A stretch of DNA of 64,000 nt from Lachnospiraceae bacterium AC2012 (GTDB lineage Bacteria; Bacillota; Clostridia; Lachnospirales; Lachnospiraceae). Position 1 is the first letter of the stretch. Each line of letters starts with the position of its first letter. Positions 12,019 through 21,059 of the stretch are shown piece by piece. Made by a program: the position numbers and the translations under genes. The stretch spans positions 1,116,001 to 1,180,000 of the forward strand of contig JNIN01000001.1 of assembly GCA_000702525.1 (NCBI GenBank), read 5' to 3'. The notes under the pieces were generated by a model. The model searched no databases, was not told where the DNA came from, and was given only the letters and a program-made list of their open reading frames with translations.

Positions 12019-12245
12019 GTTTCCCCGGAACCGCTTTCACAGGACAGATATTCCTGTTCTTCGTTAAGACTTTCTGGGAACGGCAAAGCGTAGGTGAATA
12101 AAGTAAGCTAAGTAAAATAACAAAACCTGTTTTGTTATTTTACTTAGTGAACGACACTTGAACCTACGCTTTGCCGTCCTCAGAAAGTCTAATAAAAAAA
12201 GTTTAAATATCTGTCCGGTGAAAGCGGTTCTAGGGGAACTGTACA
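12018..12245. repeat. 228-bp nested imperfect palindrome
   Basis: Nested perfect arms, from outside in: GAACCGCTTTCAC/GTGAAAGCGGTTC; GGACAGATATT/AATATCTGTCC; AGACTTTCTG/CAGAAAGTCT; ACGGCAAAGCGTAGGT and its complement; and an 18-bp inner stem at 12108-12125/12130-12147 with loop CCTG. It abuts copy A of repeat family 1 and ends about 25 bp from the GDPD stop codon. It is absent from copy B. Confidence 0.9.
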
Positions 12246-12270
12246 GACTTACAAAAAACACAGCGGGAAT

Positions 12271-14112
12271 TTAGTGGTAGGATTCCAGCCATTGGACGTA
12301 TTCGGTGAGGGCGTTACCAGCTTTGCTTCGGTAGATGCAGGTCTGGACCATTGGGACATTATCGGTGATGATATTGTCTACACCTAGGCGAATCAGGCGA
12401 TTGACCCCGGCTTTGGTATTGACCGTCCAGCCGTAGATTTCCTTACCTTCGTTGTGGACACGTTCCACGAGCTGCTCGGAGATACTGGAAGCCTCAACGC
12501 TATAGCCATCTGCAGCATCTAAGTGGCCGACATCGCCGTAGGCAAGCGACGTGACATAGATGGTCTTGATATCTTCGTCGTACGCCTTCACATTTTTTAA
12601 CACCTGATATTTCTGCGAAGTCACAACACAACTTCCAGCGAAAAATTCATCGTTAATAATATCCACGACCGATTTCTCAAAATCCGTTTCATATCCTGTC
12701 GGTTTTAATTCAATATTCAATTTCAGATTATGAAGTTTCGCAAATTCAATCACATCCGTTAACAGTGGCATCGTCTCATCCGCGAATTCCGATGATAGAA
12801 ATGATCCTGCATCCAACTTCGCGATATCCTCGTAATCCATCTCCCAGGAATTCTTATCCACACCGGTAATCCGTTTAAAATTCGTATCATGCGATACAAA
12901 GATATAGCCATCCCGACTCTGTTGCACATCCAATTCAATCCAATCCGCGCCTTGCTCCATAGCGCCTTCAAATGCCGCCATCGTATTTTCCGGATAGGCA
13001 GTGGATGCCCCTCGATGCGCAGTAACTGCAATCGAATGAATCTCTTCCATACGGATACTATAATCCCCCTTGGCAAATCCAACGATATAGGTCGATGTCA
13101 GAAGCATTGCAACCATAAATGCGGCAATCATAAATCTCGCAATATTTCTACGGTATCGCTCACTGATATGAATCTCTTTGGCAAGAATATGATGTCGCTT
13201 CTGTCCACCCATATAGCGATAATAACGAATGCTGATAATTGCAAAACTGATTGGCGTTGATAACGCCGATAGAATCGTCAGCACAACAATCAAAAAAACC
13301 ATAGCTGCAGATAAAATCACAACGATTGGTGCATTAAAATCCGAAACCATGTGCTGAATTAAATCAATCAAAGCGACACCAATTTTAGATGTAACTTGAT
13401 ACACCAAAAGAAATAATAGTTGAATCAATAATAAACACAAAACATCAAACACATACGTCAGCACCGGGCGTCTTCTACTTCTTGCCTTTGCACGTACACT
13501 GTAATCCTGTTCCAGCGTGAAAAAGAAAAAGGAATACAGGTTTCGAAGCAGGAAAAATGCAACCAATACCAGACCCACTATAATTCCAAATTGTATATAC
13601 CAGTTTCTGTCAATCACCCGCTGAAACATTTCCGGCATACGAATCACGCCTACAAAGCCATATACCACTGCAGCCTTCATATACGCGATAGAAAGGAGCG
13701 TTGTCACTGCCATGGACAAATTCTTCGGATAGAAGATCCGGATACTGTTCCAGGCCGCAAAACGAAGCGTCGTAAACAGTCCCACCTGCCTTCCAATCGA
13801 AGACTGATCAAACAAGAAAATCACGCCACTGATATCGATAAACGTAATGAAAACATAAAATAAGAGTAAAAGGAGCATCCCCACAATCGTGAGAGGATGC
13901 AGTAGAAACGCGCGGATATTCTCCGCGGTCAGATATTCATATCCTGTCAAAACCAGGATTCTATGAAATCCCCCATATAAAAGCGGCATGAAAATCGCCG
14001 CACTCACGGCCTTATAAAATAACTCAAATGCTACAAGCGCTCTCAGATTCACTTTCCAAATCTGAAAGAACTCCAACAAGTCTCTTTTTATCCTGTCTAT
14101 ATACTTCCCCAT
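12271..14112 (-). CDS. Membrane-anchored glycerophosphodiester phosphodiesterase
   Basis: 613 residues. The first ~340 residues are mainly membrane segments of the type found fused to GDPD domains in Firmicutes. The C-terminal GDPD domain starts at about residue 365 with AHRGASTAYPENTMAAF, and continues with ELDVQQSRDG and VSHDTNFKRITG, which contain the catalytic His, Glu, Asp and His. It likely hydrolyses glycerophosphodiesters, possibly from lipids or lipoteichoic acid, outside the membrane. An in-frame GTG nine bases earlier exists; ATG 14112 is preferred because an AGAAGTGAG site precedes it. No clear terminator follows; the long palindrome at 12018-12245 may serve. Confidence 0.9.
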   Translation of the reverse strand: MGKYIDRIKRDLLEFFQIWKVNLRALVAFELFYKAVSAAIFMPLLYGGFHRILVLTGYEYLTAENIRAFLLHPLTIVGMLLLLLFYVFITFIDISGVIFLFDQSSIGRQVGLFTTLRFAAWNSIRIFYPKNLSMAVTTLLSIAYMKAAVVYGFVGVIRMPEMFQRVIDRNWYIQFGIIVGLVLVAFFLLRNLYSFFFFTLEQDYSVRAKARSRRRPVLTYVFDVLCLLLIQLLFLLVYQVTSKIGVALIDLIQHMVSDFNAPIVVILSAAMVFLIVVLTILSALSTPISFAIISIRYYRYMGGQKRHHILAKEIHISERYRRNIARFMIAAFMVAMLLTSTYIVGFAKGDYSIRMEEIHSIAVTAHRGASTAYPENTMAAFEGAMEQGADWIELDVQQSRDGYIFVSHDTNFKRITGVDKNSWEMDYEDIAKLDAGSFLSSEFADETMPLLTDVIEFAKLHNLKLNIELKPTGYETDFEKSVVDIINDEFFAGSCVVTSQKYQVLKNVKAYDEDIKTIYVTSLAYGDVGHLDAADGYSVEASSISEQLVERVHNEGKEIYGWTVNTKAGVNRLIRLGVDNIITDNVPMVQTCIYRSKAGNALTEYVQWLESYH

Positions 14113-14211
14113 AAGTCTCACTTCTTAACAATTTTATACACATACGATGTTGATAATAATCCCTTTTACGCTATCTATTCTACAACTTTTCCCATAAAAT
14201 AAGCAATTTAC

Positions 14212-14271
14212 TTATCCACAAAAATGTGAATAACTTGTTGATTACTTCCTCAACCCATAAAGTTATCCACA
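14212..14271. promoter_or_regulatory. Cluster of three consensus DnaA-box sequences
   Basis: TTATCCACA at 14212-14220 and 14263-14271 (plus) and TTATTCACA at 14225-14233 (minus). All fit TTATNCACA. They lie in the gap between the sugar-binding protein gene and the GDPD gene. No dnaA, dnaN or other origin genes are present. Confidence 0.5.
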
Positions 14272-14290
14272 AAAACGTCTAATTTTTGAT

Positions 14291-14322
14291 AAAAAAAGAG
14301 AGAACCCTCTCGGATTCTCTCA
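14291..14322 (-). terminator. Terminator after the sugar-binding protein gene
   Basis: Minus strand GAGAGAA/TTCTCTC stem, then TTTTTTT. Confidence 0.85.
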
Positions 14323-14380
14323 AATTATCAACAATCTGTACTTGTTGCAAAACTCTCAGATACCACGTTGTGGAAAAGTC

Positions 14381-15367
14381 CTACATAAAATCAGATACAT
14401 TACTTGCATCTACACCCTGGAATGGAATCCATACAAACATCTTGTCCTCAGATCCACCTTCCACATCGGTAATATCTCCACCATTTGCCATGGTAATACA
14501 AGCCTGTACCGCACCTGCTGCCTGTCCGGCTGCATCCTGAAGAACAGTAAACTGCATCTCGCCTGCCTTAACGCTTGCACATCCATCCGCAGTTGCATCT
14601 ACACCACATACCGGAATCTTGGTAAGGTCATATCCATGATTCTTCAATGCTTCGCAAGCACCGAGTGCCATCGTGTCATTATTGCAAAATACAGCGTCAA
14701 AGCTCTGGCCAGTCTGGAAGAAGACATCCAGCTTCTCCTCGGCTCCTTCTGCCGTCCAGTTACAAAAATCCACGAATACATAATTCGCATCTACACCCTG
14801 ATCCTTGAAGAAATACTTTACAGCCGATGTACGACCAATTGTACCGGAGTGTCCCTCCTGGCCTTCTAAGATCACGATATTCATGCTGCTTGGCTTTCCA
14901 AGCTTGTTCCATACATATTCTGCCTGGAACTCACCCGCCTGTTCCTCATCGGAACCAACGAATACGTATTTATTCTCTTTCAATACGCTATCATCTGGAC
15001 GCGCATTCACATAGGCAATTGGAAGATCATTGGATGCCACCTGCATCTGAAGTGCGGTATCCGAATCTGCCAAAAGCATGATAATCGCATTATATCCGGA
15101 TGCCTTGGCACCCTCTACCAATTCCAACTGCTTAGCGACATCATTTCCTGTCTCTACCATATCTACCTGAACACCTGCGGATTCCGCAGCCGCCATAATT
15201 CCATCGGAAAGCGTAGCACGGAAGGTATCTTCGGTATCCGTTAATACATAAAGAATCTTCGCAGATCCTGAGGAACCGCCAGAACTACTACTGCCACAAC
15301 CGACGAGCAATCCCATAGCGAGGCAACCAACTAAAATAATACTCCAAAACTTCTTCATTCTCTTCAT
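14381..15367 (-). CDS. Sugar-binding lipoprotein, periplasmic-binding-protein type 1
   Basis: 328 residues. A lipoprotein signal (LLVGCGSSSSGG, lipobox Cys at about 24) anchors it outside the membrane. The body is a galactose/ribose-type binding protein: KILYVLTDTEDTFRATLSDGI at the start, FDAVFCNNDTMALGACEAL and CGVDATADG later. It starts at ATG 15367 with GGGAGG ahead, 12 bp after the chemoreceptor stop. There is no ABC ATPase or permease next to it, so it probably presents its sugar ligand to the receptor rather than to a transporter. Confidence 0.88.
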   Translation of the reverse strand: MKRMKKFWSIILVGCLAMGLLVGCGSSSSGGSSGSAKILYVLTDTEDTFRATLSDGIMAAAESAGVQVDMVETGNDVAKQLELVEGAKASGYNAIIMLLADSDTALQMQVASNDLPIAYVNARPDDSVLKENKYVFVGSDEEQAGEFQAEYVWNKLGKPSSMNIVILEGQEGHSGTIGRTSAVKYFFKDQGVDANYVFVDFCNWTAEGAEEKLDVFFQTGQSFDAVFCNNDTMALGACEALKNHGYDLTKIPVCGVDATADGCASVKAGEMQFTVLQDAAGQAAGAVQACITMANGGDITDVEGGSEDKMFVWIPFQGVDASNVSDFM

Positions 15368-15379
15368 GATATGCCTCCC

Positions 15380-17398
15380 TTAAATTCTAAAGCGACGAAC
15401 ATATTCTGTAAGCGTATCGGATGTATTTGCAAGTTCTTCGGAATTATTTGCAACATCCTGACTGCTCTGTGTGATGTTCTGTGCTTTTTCAACCATGTTC
15501 TCTGATGCTGCAAGAATTTCATCTGCAGAAGCTGCCTGCTCCTCAGAAATTGCTGCAACATTGGAAGCTACATCATTTACCTTATCCACGCCTTCTACCA
15601 TCGCTTCGATTAAACCATTCGAAATCTTGATATTCTCATAAATCTTGTCGAAGGTATTGACCGCTGTGTTAATCAAATCTGTATTGGCACGAATGCTCTC
15701 TGCAGATGCATTCGCCTGGCTTACAACATTCTGAATCAAATCACGTACCTGATTAATCAGTTTCGCGATATTATCCGCACTATCGGAACTATCATTTGCA
15801 AGATTACCGATTTCAGAAGCTACAACGGCGAATCCCTTGCCGGCCTCACCCGCTCTTGCTGCTTCAATCGAAGCATTCAGTGATAAGAGGTTTGTCTCTT
15901 CTGCAATGGAACTAATCATTCCAACAATATTCGTAATCTCTTCGGAAGCATCGCCTACCTTGCCGATAGAGTTCACCAGCTCGTCGTTCGCCGTCTGGAT
16001 ACCCTGCATAGCGATAGAAAGTCTCTCCATATCGCGACGACCTTCTTCGGAAAGTTCGATGGTCTCCTGCATACTTTCGCCAGCCTTCTGACTGTGCTCT
16101 CTTGTATCGGAAACGACACCGGCCAGCGTCGTTGCATTTTCCGCAATCTCATTTACTGCAGATGCCAATTCATCTACGGTACGGTTCAAGCCGGCCATGG
16201 CTTCTTCCTGTGACTGCGATGCATCAAACATGCTCTTAGAAACCTGATCCGAATTATCTGACTGTACTTTCAGACGTTCTGACTCATCGTTAATATTTGA
16301 AAGCATCTCTCGCATATTTTCGATAAACTCAGAAATCTTAGAGCCCATGGCACCAATTTCATCATTGCTATCGGCCTTCACATCAATTGTGAAGTCACCA
16401 TTTGCCATCGCTGTAATATTCTTTGTAATATCAGAAAGTGGAGCGATAACTCTCGATACAAGTATGCTAATCAATAAGATCAAAAGCACGACTGCAACTA
16501 CACCAACAATGATAAGAATCGTTACAACATGTGTTACATTCGCATAAACAATCGATGTTGGAATATAAGAAACCAATACCCAATCCGTACCGGTAATCTG
16601 CTTAAAGGAAACCAGATTGCCATCAATTTCCGTTTCCGTATAATCTCTGTCTGCTAACTTCTCAGCAACACCAGCAAGCAATGCATCGGAATTGTCTGTT
16701 CCAAGTGTTGTAGAAATCAGAGAATCATCTCTATGTGCCAAAATCGTATCATCGGATATATCCACTAAGAAGGAACTTGCATCATCCATCTTTACACCAG
16801 AGTTTACGATTACAGAAATCTTATTCAAGGATAAGTCGGCTGCAATTACTTTCAGCTGACCACTTCCGTCATTTAAAATACCAGAAGCAGAGATTACATA
16901 TTCGCCAGCATCATTCTTGTAAGCATTACCATATGCGATTCCAACTCTTGTAATACCTTGCAGGTACCACACTTCTCCGGTTGGATCAGAGATTTCCATA
17001 TCGGATTCCTCTGGCTTAATAAATACGCCTTTCCCACCGATATACATGCCTTCCGGTGCATTGGAATTGAAACCATAAGTCTCATCAATCAATGTCTGAA
17101 GCGTTGCTTCATCCGGATGCAATGTCTCAATCATCGCCTTTGTTGTCTGGAAATTCTTCAGGTTTTCATTCAACCAGGAGTTAATATTATCCGCCTGATT
17201 GGTAACTGAAGAATCCAATTCATTCTTAGCCATCTCACTAAGATACTTCTTTGTTAACTGTGCAGATACTGTAATCATGATAATCACAATGACCATAACT
17301 ACCGGTATGATGTACAGTAACAATTTGTTGCGAAGCTTACCTGTCTTCGCTTTGGCAGCACCTTGTTGCTTCGCTGCCTTATTCTGTCTGTTCGCCAT
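15380..17398 (-). CDS. Methyl-accepting chemotaxis protein
   Basis: 672 residues. A basic N-terminus is followed by a membrane segment ([21 protein letters not shown], about 28-48), an extracellular double-CACHE-like sensor (about 50-295), a second membrane segment (about 300-325), a HAMP domain and a long signalling helix pair. The hairpin tip reads [20 protein letters not shown], the diagnostic CheA/CheW contact. No C-terminal CheR pentapeptide is seen. It is transcribed with the sugar-binding lipoprotein gene, suggesting a receptor plus co-receptor pair for a carbohydrate. Confidence 0.95.
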   Translation of the reverse strand: MANRQNKAAKQQGAAKAKTGKLRNKLLLYIIPVVMVIVIIMITVSAQLTKKYLSEMAKNELDSSVTNQADNINSWLNENLKNFQTTKAMIETLHPDEATLQTLIDETYGFNSNAPEGMYIGGKGVFIKPEESDMEISDPTGEVWYLQGITRVGIAYGNAYKNDAGEYVISASGILNDGSGQLKVIAADLSLNKISVIVNSGVKMDDASSFLVDISDDTILAHRDDSLISTTLGTDNSDALLAGVAEKLADRDYTETEIDGNLVSFKQITGTDWVLVSYIPTSIVYANVTHVVTILIIVGVVAVVLLILLISILVSRVIAPLSDITKNITAMANGDFTIDVKADSNDEIGAMGSKISEFIENMREMLSNINDESERLKVQSDNSDQVSKSMFDASQSQEEAMAGLNRTVDELASAVNEIAENATTLAGVVSDTREHSQKAGESMQETIELSEEGRRDMERLSIAMQGIQTANDELVNSIGKVGDASEEITNIVGMISSIAEETNLLSLNASIEAARAGEAGKGFAVVASEIGNLANDSSDSADNIAKLINQVRDLIQNVVSQANASAESIRANTDLINTAVNTFDKIYENIKISNGLIEAMVEGVDKVNDVASNVAAISEEQAASADEILAASENMVEKAQNITQSSQDVANNSEELANTSDTLTEYVRRFRI

Positions 17399-17460
17399 AA
17401 CATTCTCCCTTCTTACTTATTCCCCGTGCCATCTGTAGCTAAAGCACAGGATGTTTTGGC

Positions 17461-17739
17461 TTATGTTTCGTTGGCCGCTATTGCATTCAGGGCATCAAAT
17501 TCGGAACCATAGATTCCGCCCTCCTGCTCTAACTGTTCCCAACTAATCCAGGCTCCATTTAACTGGATTCCCTTCAAACTAATATCCGTCACCATGACGT
17601 TCTGCGGTTTTTTATGATTATTAATAACATAAACAGAACGATTCAAGCTAAACGGCGTCGTAAATACCCTTCCTGTTCGAATCATATCTTCTAATTCTGC
17701 AATGGAAATGTGCTTGTCTAAAACTTCAACTTTAACCAT
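17461..17739 (-). CDS. Small protein of unknown function
   Basis: 92 residues starting MVKVEVLDKHISIAELEDMI, with GGGGG upstream of ATG 17739 (a 14-codon upstream extension lacks a site). No membrane segment. The sequence has a SLNRSVYVINNHKKPQNVMV beta-rich centre and a WISWEQLEQEGG helix. I do not recognise the family. It lies 62 bp upstream of the chemoreceptor gene on the same strand and could share its transcript. Confidence 0.6.
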   Translation of the reverse strand: MVKVEVLDKHISIAELEDMIRTGRVFTTPFSLNRSVYVINNHKKPQNVMVTDISLKGIQLNGAWISWEQLEQEGGIYGSEFDALNAIAANET

Positions 17740-17864
17740 ATAATACCCCCATCTTCCAATTTGTGCAAAAACTCCAATCAATTTACATTGTATTCAGTAA
17801 AATTGTACTCTAGTTCATTGTTACCTTCAAGAAAGCCCGTCTATTATTAATAAGAATTTAATGA

Positions 17865-19232
17865 TTATGATAGCTCTTTCTGAAACATCTCGGTATATTC
17901 CGAAATGACGGATGTCGTTCCCAAAATCACAATCGGCGTCTCTTCTTCTGCGGCATACTTCTTCGCCATATGATAGGCCTTCTCCGTATCATCGATCCAA
18001 TCCGCCCGATGTCCCATTTCCGAAAGTGTCTCCACCTGCTTCTTCGTAAAGACATAATGCGGATTCTTCGATCCCGTCAAAATCAGGCAGTTCGTATAAT
18101 CCTGCAATTCCTCGACAACGCCGACATAGTCCTTGTCATCCGGAATTCCTACAATCAAGGTCACACGATGCATTTCCAGTTCATGCAATACGCGCTTCAC
18201 CGCTTTCGCGCTCTCACGATTGATGGTCGCATCCAGTATGGTAAAAGGATGCTGACTCTTAATCTCCATCCGTCCCGGCCAGACCACACGTTGCAATGCG
18301 GCCTGCAGCGCCTCCTGTTTCTCGCGCACCGACGGGTCTATGAGCAACATCGCCGTAATCGCAAGCGCTGCATTTCTCGCCTGATGCTCTCCTAGAAGCG
18401 GCACGCTAAATTCCATCTTGCCCTCGAGCGGCAGTCCCATCGTTTCTGGAAATGATACGCCACTAAACACGTAGGTAAAGCGCATTCCCTCTTTACTGTA
18501 CGAGACATCCTTCACCCAGAAGTCTCTACCGTAAATCAGAAGCTTCGTCCCGGTTTTCTTCGCACGCTCGATGAAAATCCGATCGATATTATCCATCTGT
18601 GGTCCGATGATTCCATATCTGCAATTCTTCCGTAAAATATGCGATTTATCACCCGCAATGGATTCCAAGGTATCCCCCAGTTCTCTCGTATGCTCTAAAA
18701 AGACATTATTGATAATCGCAATATCATGCGGTACATGTGCGACATCATCATACTTCGCGCCTTTGCCGCATTCCATAATGCGGAGGTTTGCGCGTTTCTC
18801 CCGAAAATACCGAAGTGCCACCAACGCCTGATATCCCATCGGACTAATATACGTTCCCTGTTTCACCTGTGGCTTCACACTACTCAGGATATCCTCTGTC
18901 GCCTCCACACATCTGGTAAAATCCGAATCGGAGATCATCTCCCCCTGGAAACGAATCCGCTCATTAAAATCTTTGATATGCGGACTTGTCAGAAGTCCCG
19001 TACGATAACCCAGCGCCTGACCCATTTCCGATAACATCATCGATACGGATCCCTTGCCCTTGCTTCCTGTCACGCAAATCGTATGCCCCGGCACGCCCTT
19101 GCCCAGTCCCTCTGTCAGTTCCTCTGTATATTCGGGATGACGCTTCTTACTGTCCGGATCCTCATAGTTTTGATACTTTTGTGCTTCTAAATACGATGCA
19201 TAGATGATATCTTCCGCTTCCTGCCTATTCAT
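17865..19232 (-). CDS. Mur ligase superfamily protein, FolC-like
   Basis: 455 residues. ATP site VTGSKGKGSVSMM (about 54-66), then LTSPHIKDFNERIRFQGEMIS, a hallmark of the folylpolyglutamate synthase branch, a Mur-ligase central GEHQARNAALAITAM and a C-terminal domain. The FolC motif DGAHNP is replaced by DATINR (about residue 332), so glutamylation of folate is doubtful. It follows the ATP-grasp gene by 10 bp and probably adds an amino acid to the same product. The real substrate is unknown. Confidence 0.75.
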   Translation of the reverse strand: MNRQEAEDIIYASYLEAQKYQNYEDPDSKKRHPEYTEELTEGLGKGVPGHTICVTGSKGKGSVSMMLSEMGQALGYRTGLLTSPHIKDFNERIRFQGEMISDSDFTRCVEATEDILSSVKPQVKQGTYISPMGYQALVALRYFREKRANLRIMECGKGAKYDDVAHVPHDIAIINNVFLEHTRELGDTLESIAGDKSHILRKNCRYGIIGPQMDNIDRIFIERAKKTGTKLLIYGRDFWVKDVSYSKEGMRFTYVFSGVSFPETMGLPLEGKMEFSVPLLGEHQARNAALAITAMLLIDPSVREKQEALQAALQRVVWPGRMEIKSQHPFTILDATINRESAKAVKRVLHELEMHRVTLIVGIPDDKDYVGVVEELQDYTNCLILTGSKNPHYVFTKKQVETLSEMGHRADWIDDTEKAYHMAKKYAAEEETPIVILGTTSVISEYTEMFQKELS

Positions 19233-19242
19233 CTAAAACCCC

Positions 19243-20118
19243 CTACTCTTTTTCTGTCTGATCCACACGTTCCTTCATAGTATCTGCTACTACTTCCATC
19301 AATCTACCGGCAACATTCACACCCGTGGTGCTCTCCATACCCTGGATTCCCGGCATAACATTCACTTCGCAAAAATACGGCTTCACCTTGCCATAGAGTA
19401 AATCAATCCCCATCGCCTGAAGTCCGGTCTGCTCGTATAAATCCCGTCCGATTCGACGAAATTCATCCGTAATTTCTAATTTCTCTGTGGTCGCGCCAAG
19501 TGCAACATTCGTACGGAAATCCCCACCGGAGATTCGTTTCATCGCACCAATCACTTCACCGCAAACACAAAACAGGCGCATATCGATGCCGACGCTATCC
19601 TTGATAAATTCCTCGAATAAGAATTCCTTATCCTTCTTCTGCTTTAATTCCCAAATAGCGTACTCATCCGCACTTCCAATCAACCAGACCTCGCGACCCA
19701 TGGAGCTCTCTAATCCCTTGATTACAAAGATTCTGCCCAGTCGTCTGGCAATTGCTTCATATCCAATTTCACAAGTTCCCATCATATATCTTGGGATAAT
19801 GAAATCATCGGAATGCAGACGTCGCACCTGCTCATATTTATTGATATAAATTGCATACGCTTTTTCCGAATTAAAACAAACACTTCCAAGACTTGCCATC
19901 TCTTTTCGAAGCAAGTCGCCCTTATATCTTAATATAACGAAATCCCTCTTTTCGAGGAGTTTCCCCTGGTTGTAAATCCCATCTTCTGCAATATAGCTAT
20001 CACTCGCACCAATCAGTTTCAAATCAATCCCCAGCTTTTCGGCCTCTTCCAGCAATCGATAGCAAGTGTAGGATTTCCCCATATTGTTATATTTCTCTAT
20101 TAAATACCCTCTAATCAT
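19243..20118 (-). CDS. RimK-like ATP-grasp ligase
   Basis: 291 residues. ATP-grasp features: VIKGLESSMGREVWLI (P-loop-like), FLFEEFIKDSVGIDMRLFCV (adenine and metal region) and MGIDLLYGKVKPYFCEVNVMPG with the metal-binding Glu and Asn near residue 253. Members join a carboxylate to an amine with ATP, often adding glutamate to a peptide or cofactor. ATG 20118 overlaps the preceding gene by 8 bp (ATGATTAG), supporting this start over the longer frame. With the downstream Mur ligase it makes a two-ligase pair. Confidence 0.82.
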   Translation of the reverse strand: MIRGYLIEKYNNMGKSYTCYRLLEEAEKLGIDLKLIGASDSYIAEDGIYNQGKLLEKRDFVILRYKGDLLRKEMASLGSVCFNSEKAYAIYINKYEQVRRLHSDDFIIPRYMMGTCEIGYEAIARRLGRIFVIKGLESSMGREVWLIGSADEYAIWELKQKKDKEFLFEEFIKDSVGIDMRLFCVCGEVIGAMKRISGGDFRTNVALGATTEKLEITDEFRRIGRDLYEQTGLQAMGIDLLYGKVKPYFCEVNVMPGIQGMESTTGVNVAGRLMEVVADTMKERVDQTEKE

Positions 20119-20698
20119 GATAATATTCACAACTTTCCTGTCTATTACATGTACTGCAGAATCCGTGGGACTCTGCACCGTCCTCTACCGGACGAAGTTC
20201 CGCCTGGAACACGGCTGATTTTGAAGGTCTCAGAGACAGGGCATGCGACAATTGCAGATTCACATGCTCAAATTCCTCCAATACTACCTGCAACTTCTCC
20301 AAGGGATATTCCTGCTCGCCACCCCAGAAATGCATCTTCGCCATAACGAGCCCATGCTTCTCGCACAAATCATCCCGAATCAGCTTGTACCCCTGTGCAA
20401 GCAGATCCCAGCTAATCTGTTCCACCATCAATTCCTTCATGATATCCCCGGATTTTGACAGCTGATCCTGGTAATGATCGACCAGTCCACCAAGTGTCAC
20501 AGCAATATCCGCCTTCATCGCATCCGAATCCAATCGAATCTCATAGCGCTCCTGATCCTTGATCACGGATCGCATCGCCAGAAACACCTGATGCATCTCA
20601 TCTTTTGCATCCTGGAAATGATACTTCTGCATGATCTCCATCATCAGGCTCTCCGTCATCATTTCCGAAATTTTTAACGCCCCAAAATACTCTGTCAT
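20111..20698 (-). CDS. Unknown protein with C-terminal Cys cluster
   Basis: 195 residues, mainly helical by composition. The C-terminus has FCSTCNRQESCEYYHD, three Cys that may bind a metal or Fe-S cluster. I do not recognise the family. The gene overlaps its neighbours on both sides (ATGA with the upstream Cys-rich gene, 8 bp with the ATP-grasp gene), so the four genes of this operon are translationally coupled and probably act in one pathway. Confidence 0.7.
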   Translation of the reverse strand: MTEYFGALKISEMMTESLMMEIMQKYHFQDAKDEMHQVFLAMRSVIKDQERYEIRLDSDAMKADIAVTLGGLVDHYQDQLSKSGDIMKELMVEQISWDLLAQGYKLIRDDLCEKHGLVMAKMHFWGGEQEYPLEKLQVVLEEFEHVNLQLSHALSLRPSKSAVFQAELRPVEDGAESHGFCSTCNRQESCEYYHD

Positions 20699-20940
20699 CC
20701 AATATGCCCCTTTAGAAAATTCATAATCTTATCGTAGTTCTCACTCTTATGGGGAACTACACAATTACTACAATCTTTAATATGCTTTCCATCTCGGTCA
20801 ATATAGTTTGGGTTTCCTAAACAGGAATCCAAGAAATACATCGGGCAGTAACAAAACAGGCAATTCTGATGCTCCAGCCCTTTATGACAAGGATAGAACT
20901 TACAATCCCGGTTTTCAAAATAACGATAGGAATTCTCCAT
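20695..20940 (-). CDS. Cys-rich small protein, probable metal-binding domain
   Basis: 81 residues with nine Cys arranged as CKFYPCHKG, CLFCYCPMYFLDSC and CSNC. This resembles the cysteine-rich small-domain family (the CPCHKG and CPMY patterns). ATG 20940 has GGAGGG upstream; the frame extends five codons further without support. First gene of the four-gene operon ending in the Mur ligase. It may be an iron-sulfur or zinc protein. Function unknown. Confidence 0.75.
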   Translation of the reverse strand: MENSYRYFENRDCKFYPCHKGLEHQNCLFCYCPMYFLDSCLGNPNYIDRDGKHIKDCSNCVVPHKSENYDKIMNFLKGHIG

Positions 20941-21059
20941 TGTCCCACCCTCCACTTCAACGCTTTAAATTGCTTGTGTATAAGCAATCAGCTAGAATAT
21001 TCATAGTTATTTTCATCTTAACATAAAAATGGAAGAAAAAAACTAGAAAGGACGTAAAA

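Noticed and set aside
12064-12261. Open frame of 65 codons in the long palindrome
   Set aside because: Its sequence is dictated by the palindrome arms; no start signals.
14212-14271. Replication origin
   Set aside because: Only three DnaA boxes and no dnaA, dnaN, gyrase or rpmH genes nearby; kept only as a DnaA-box cluster.
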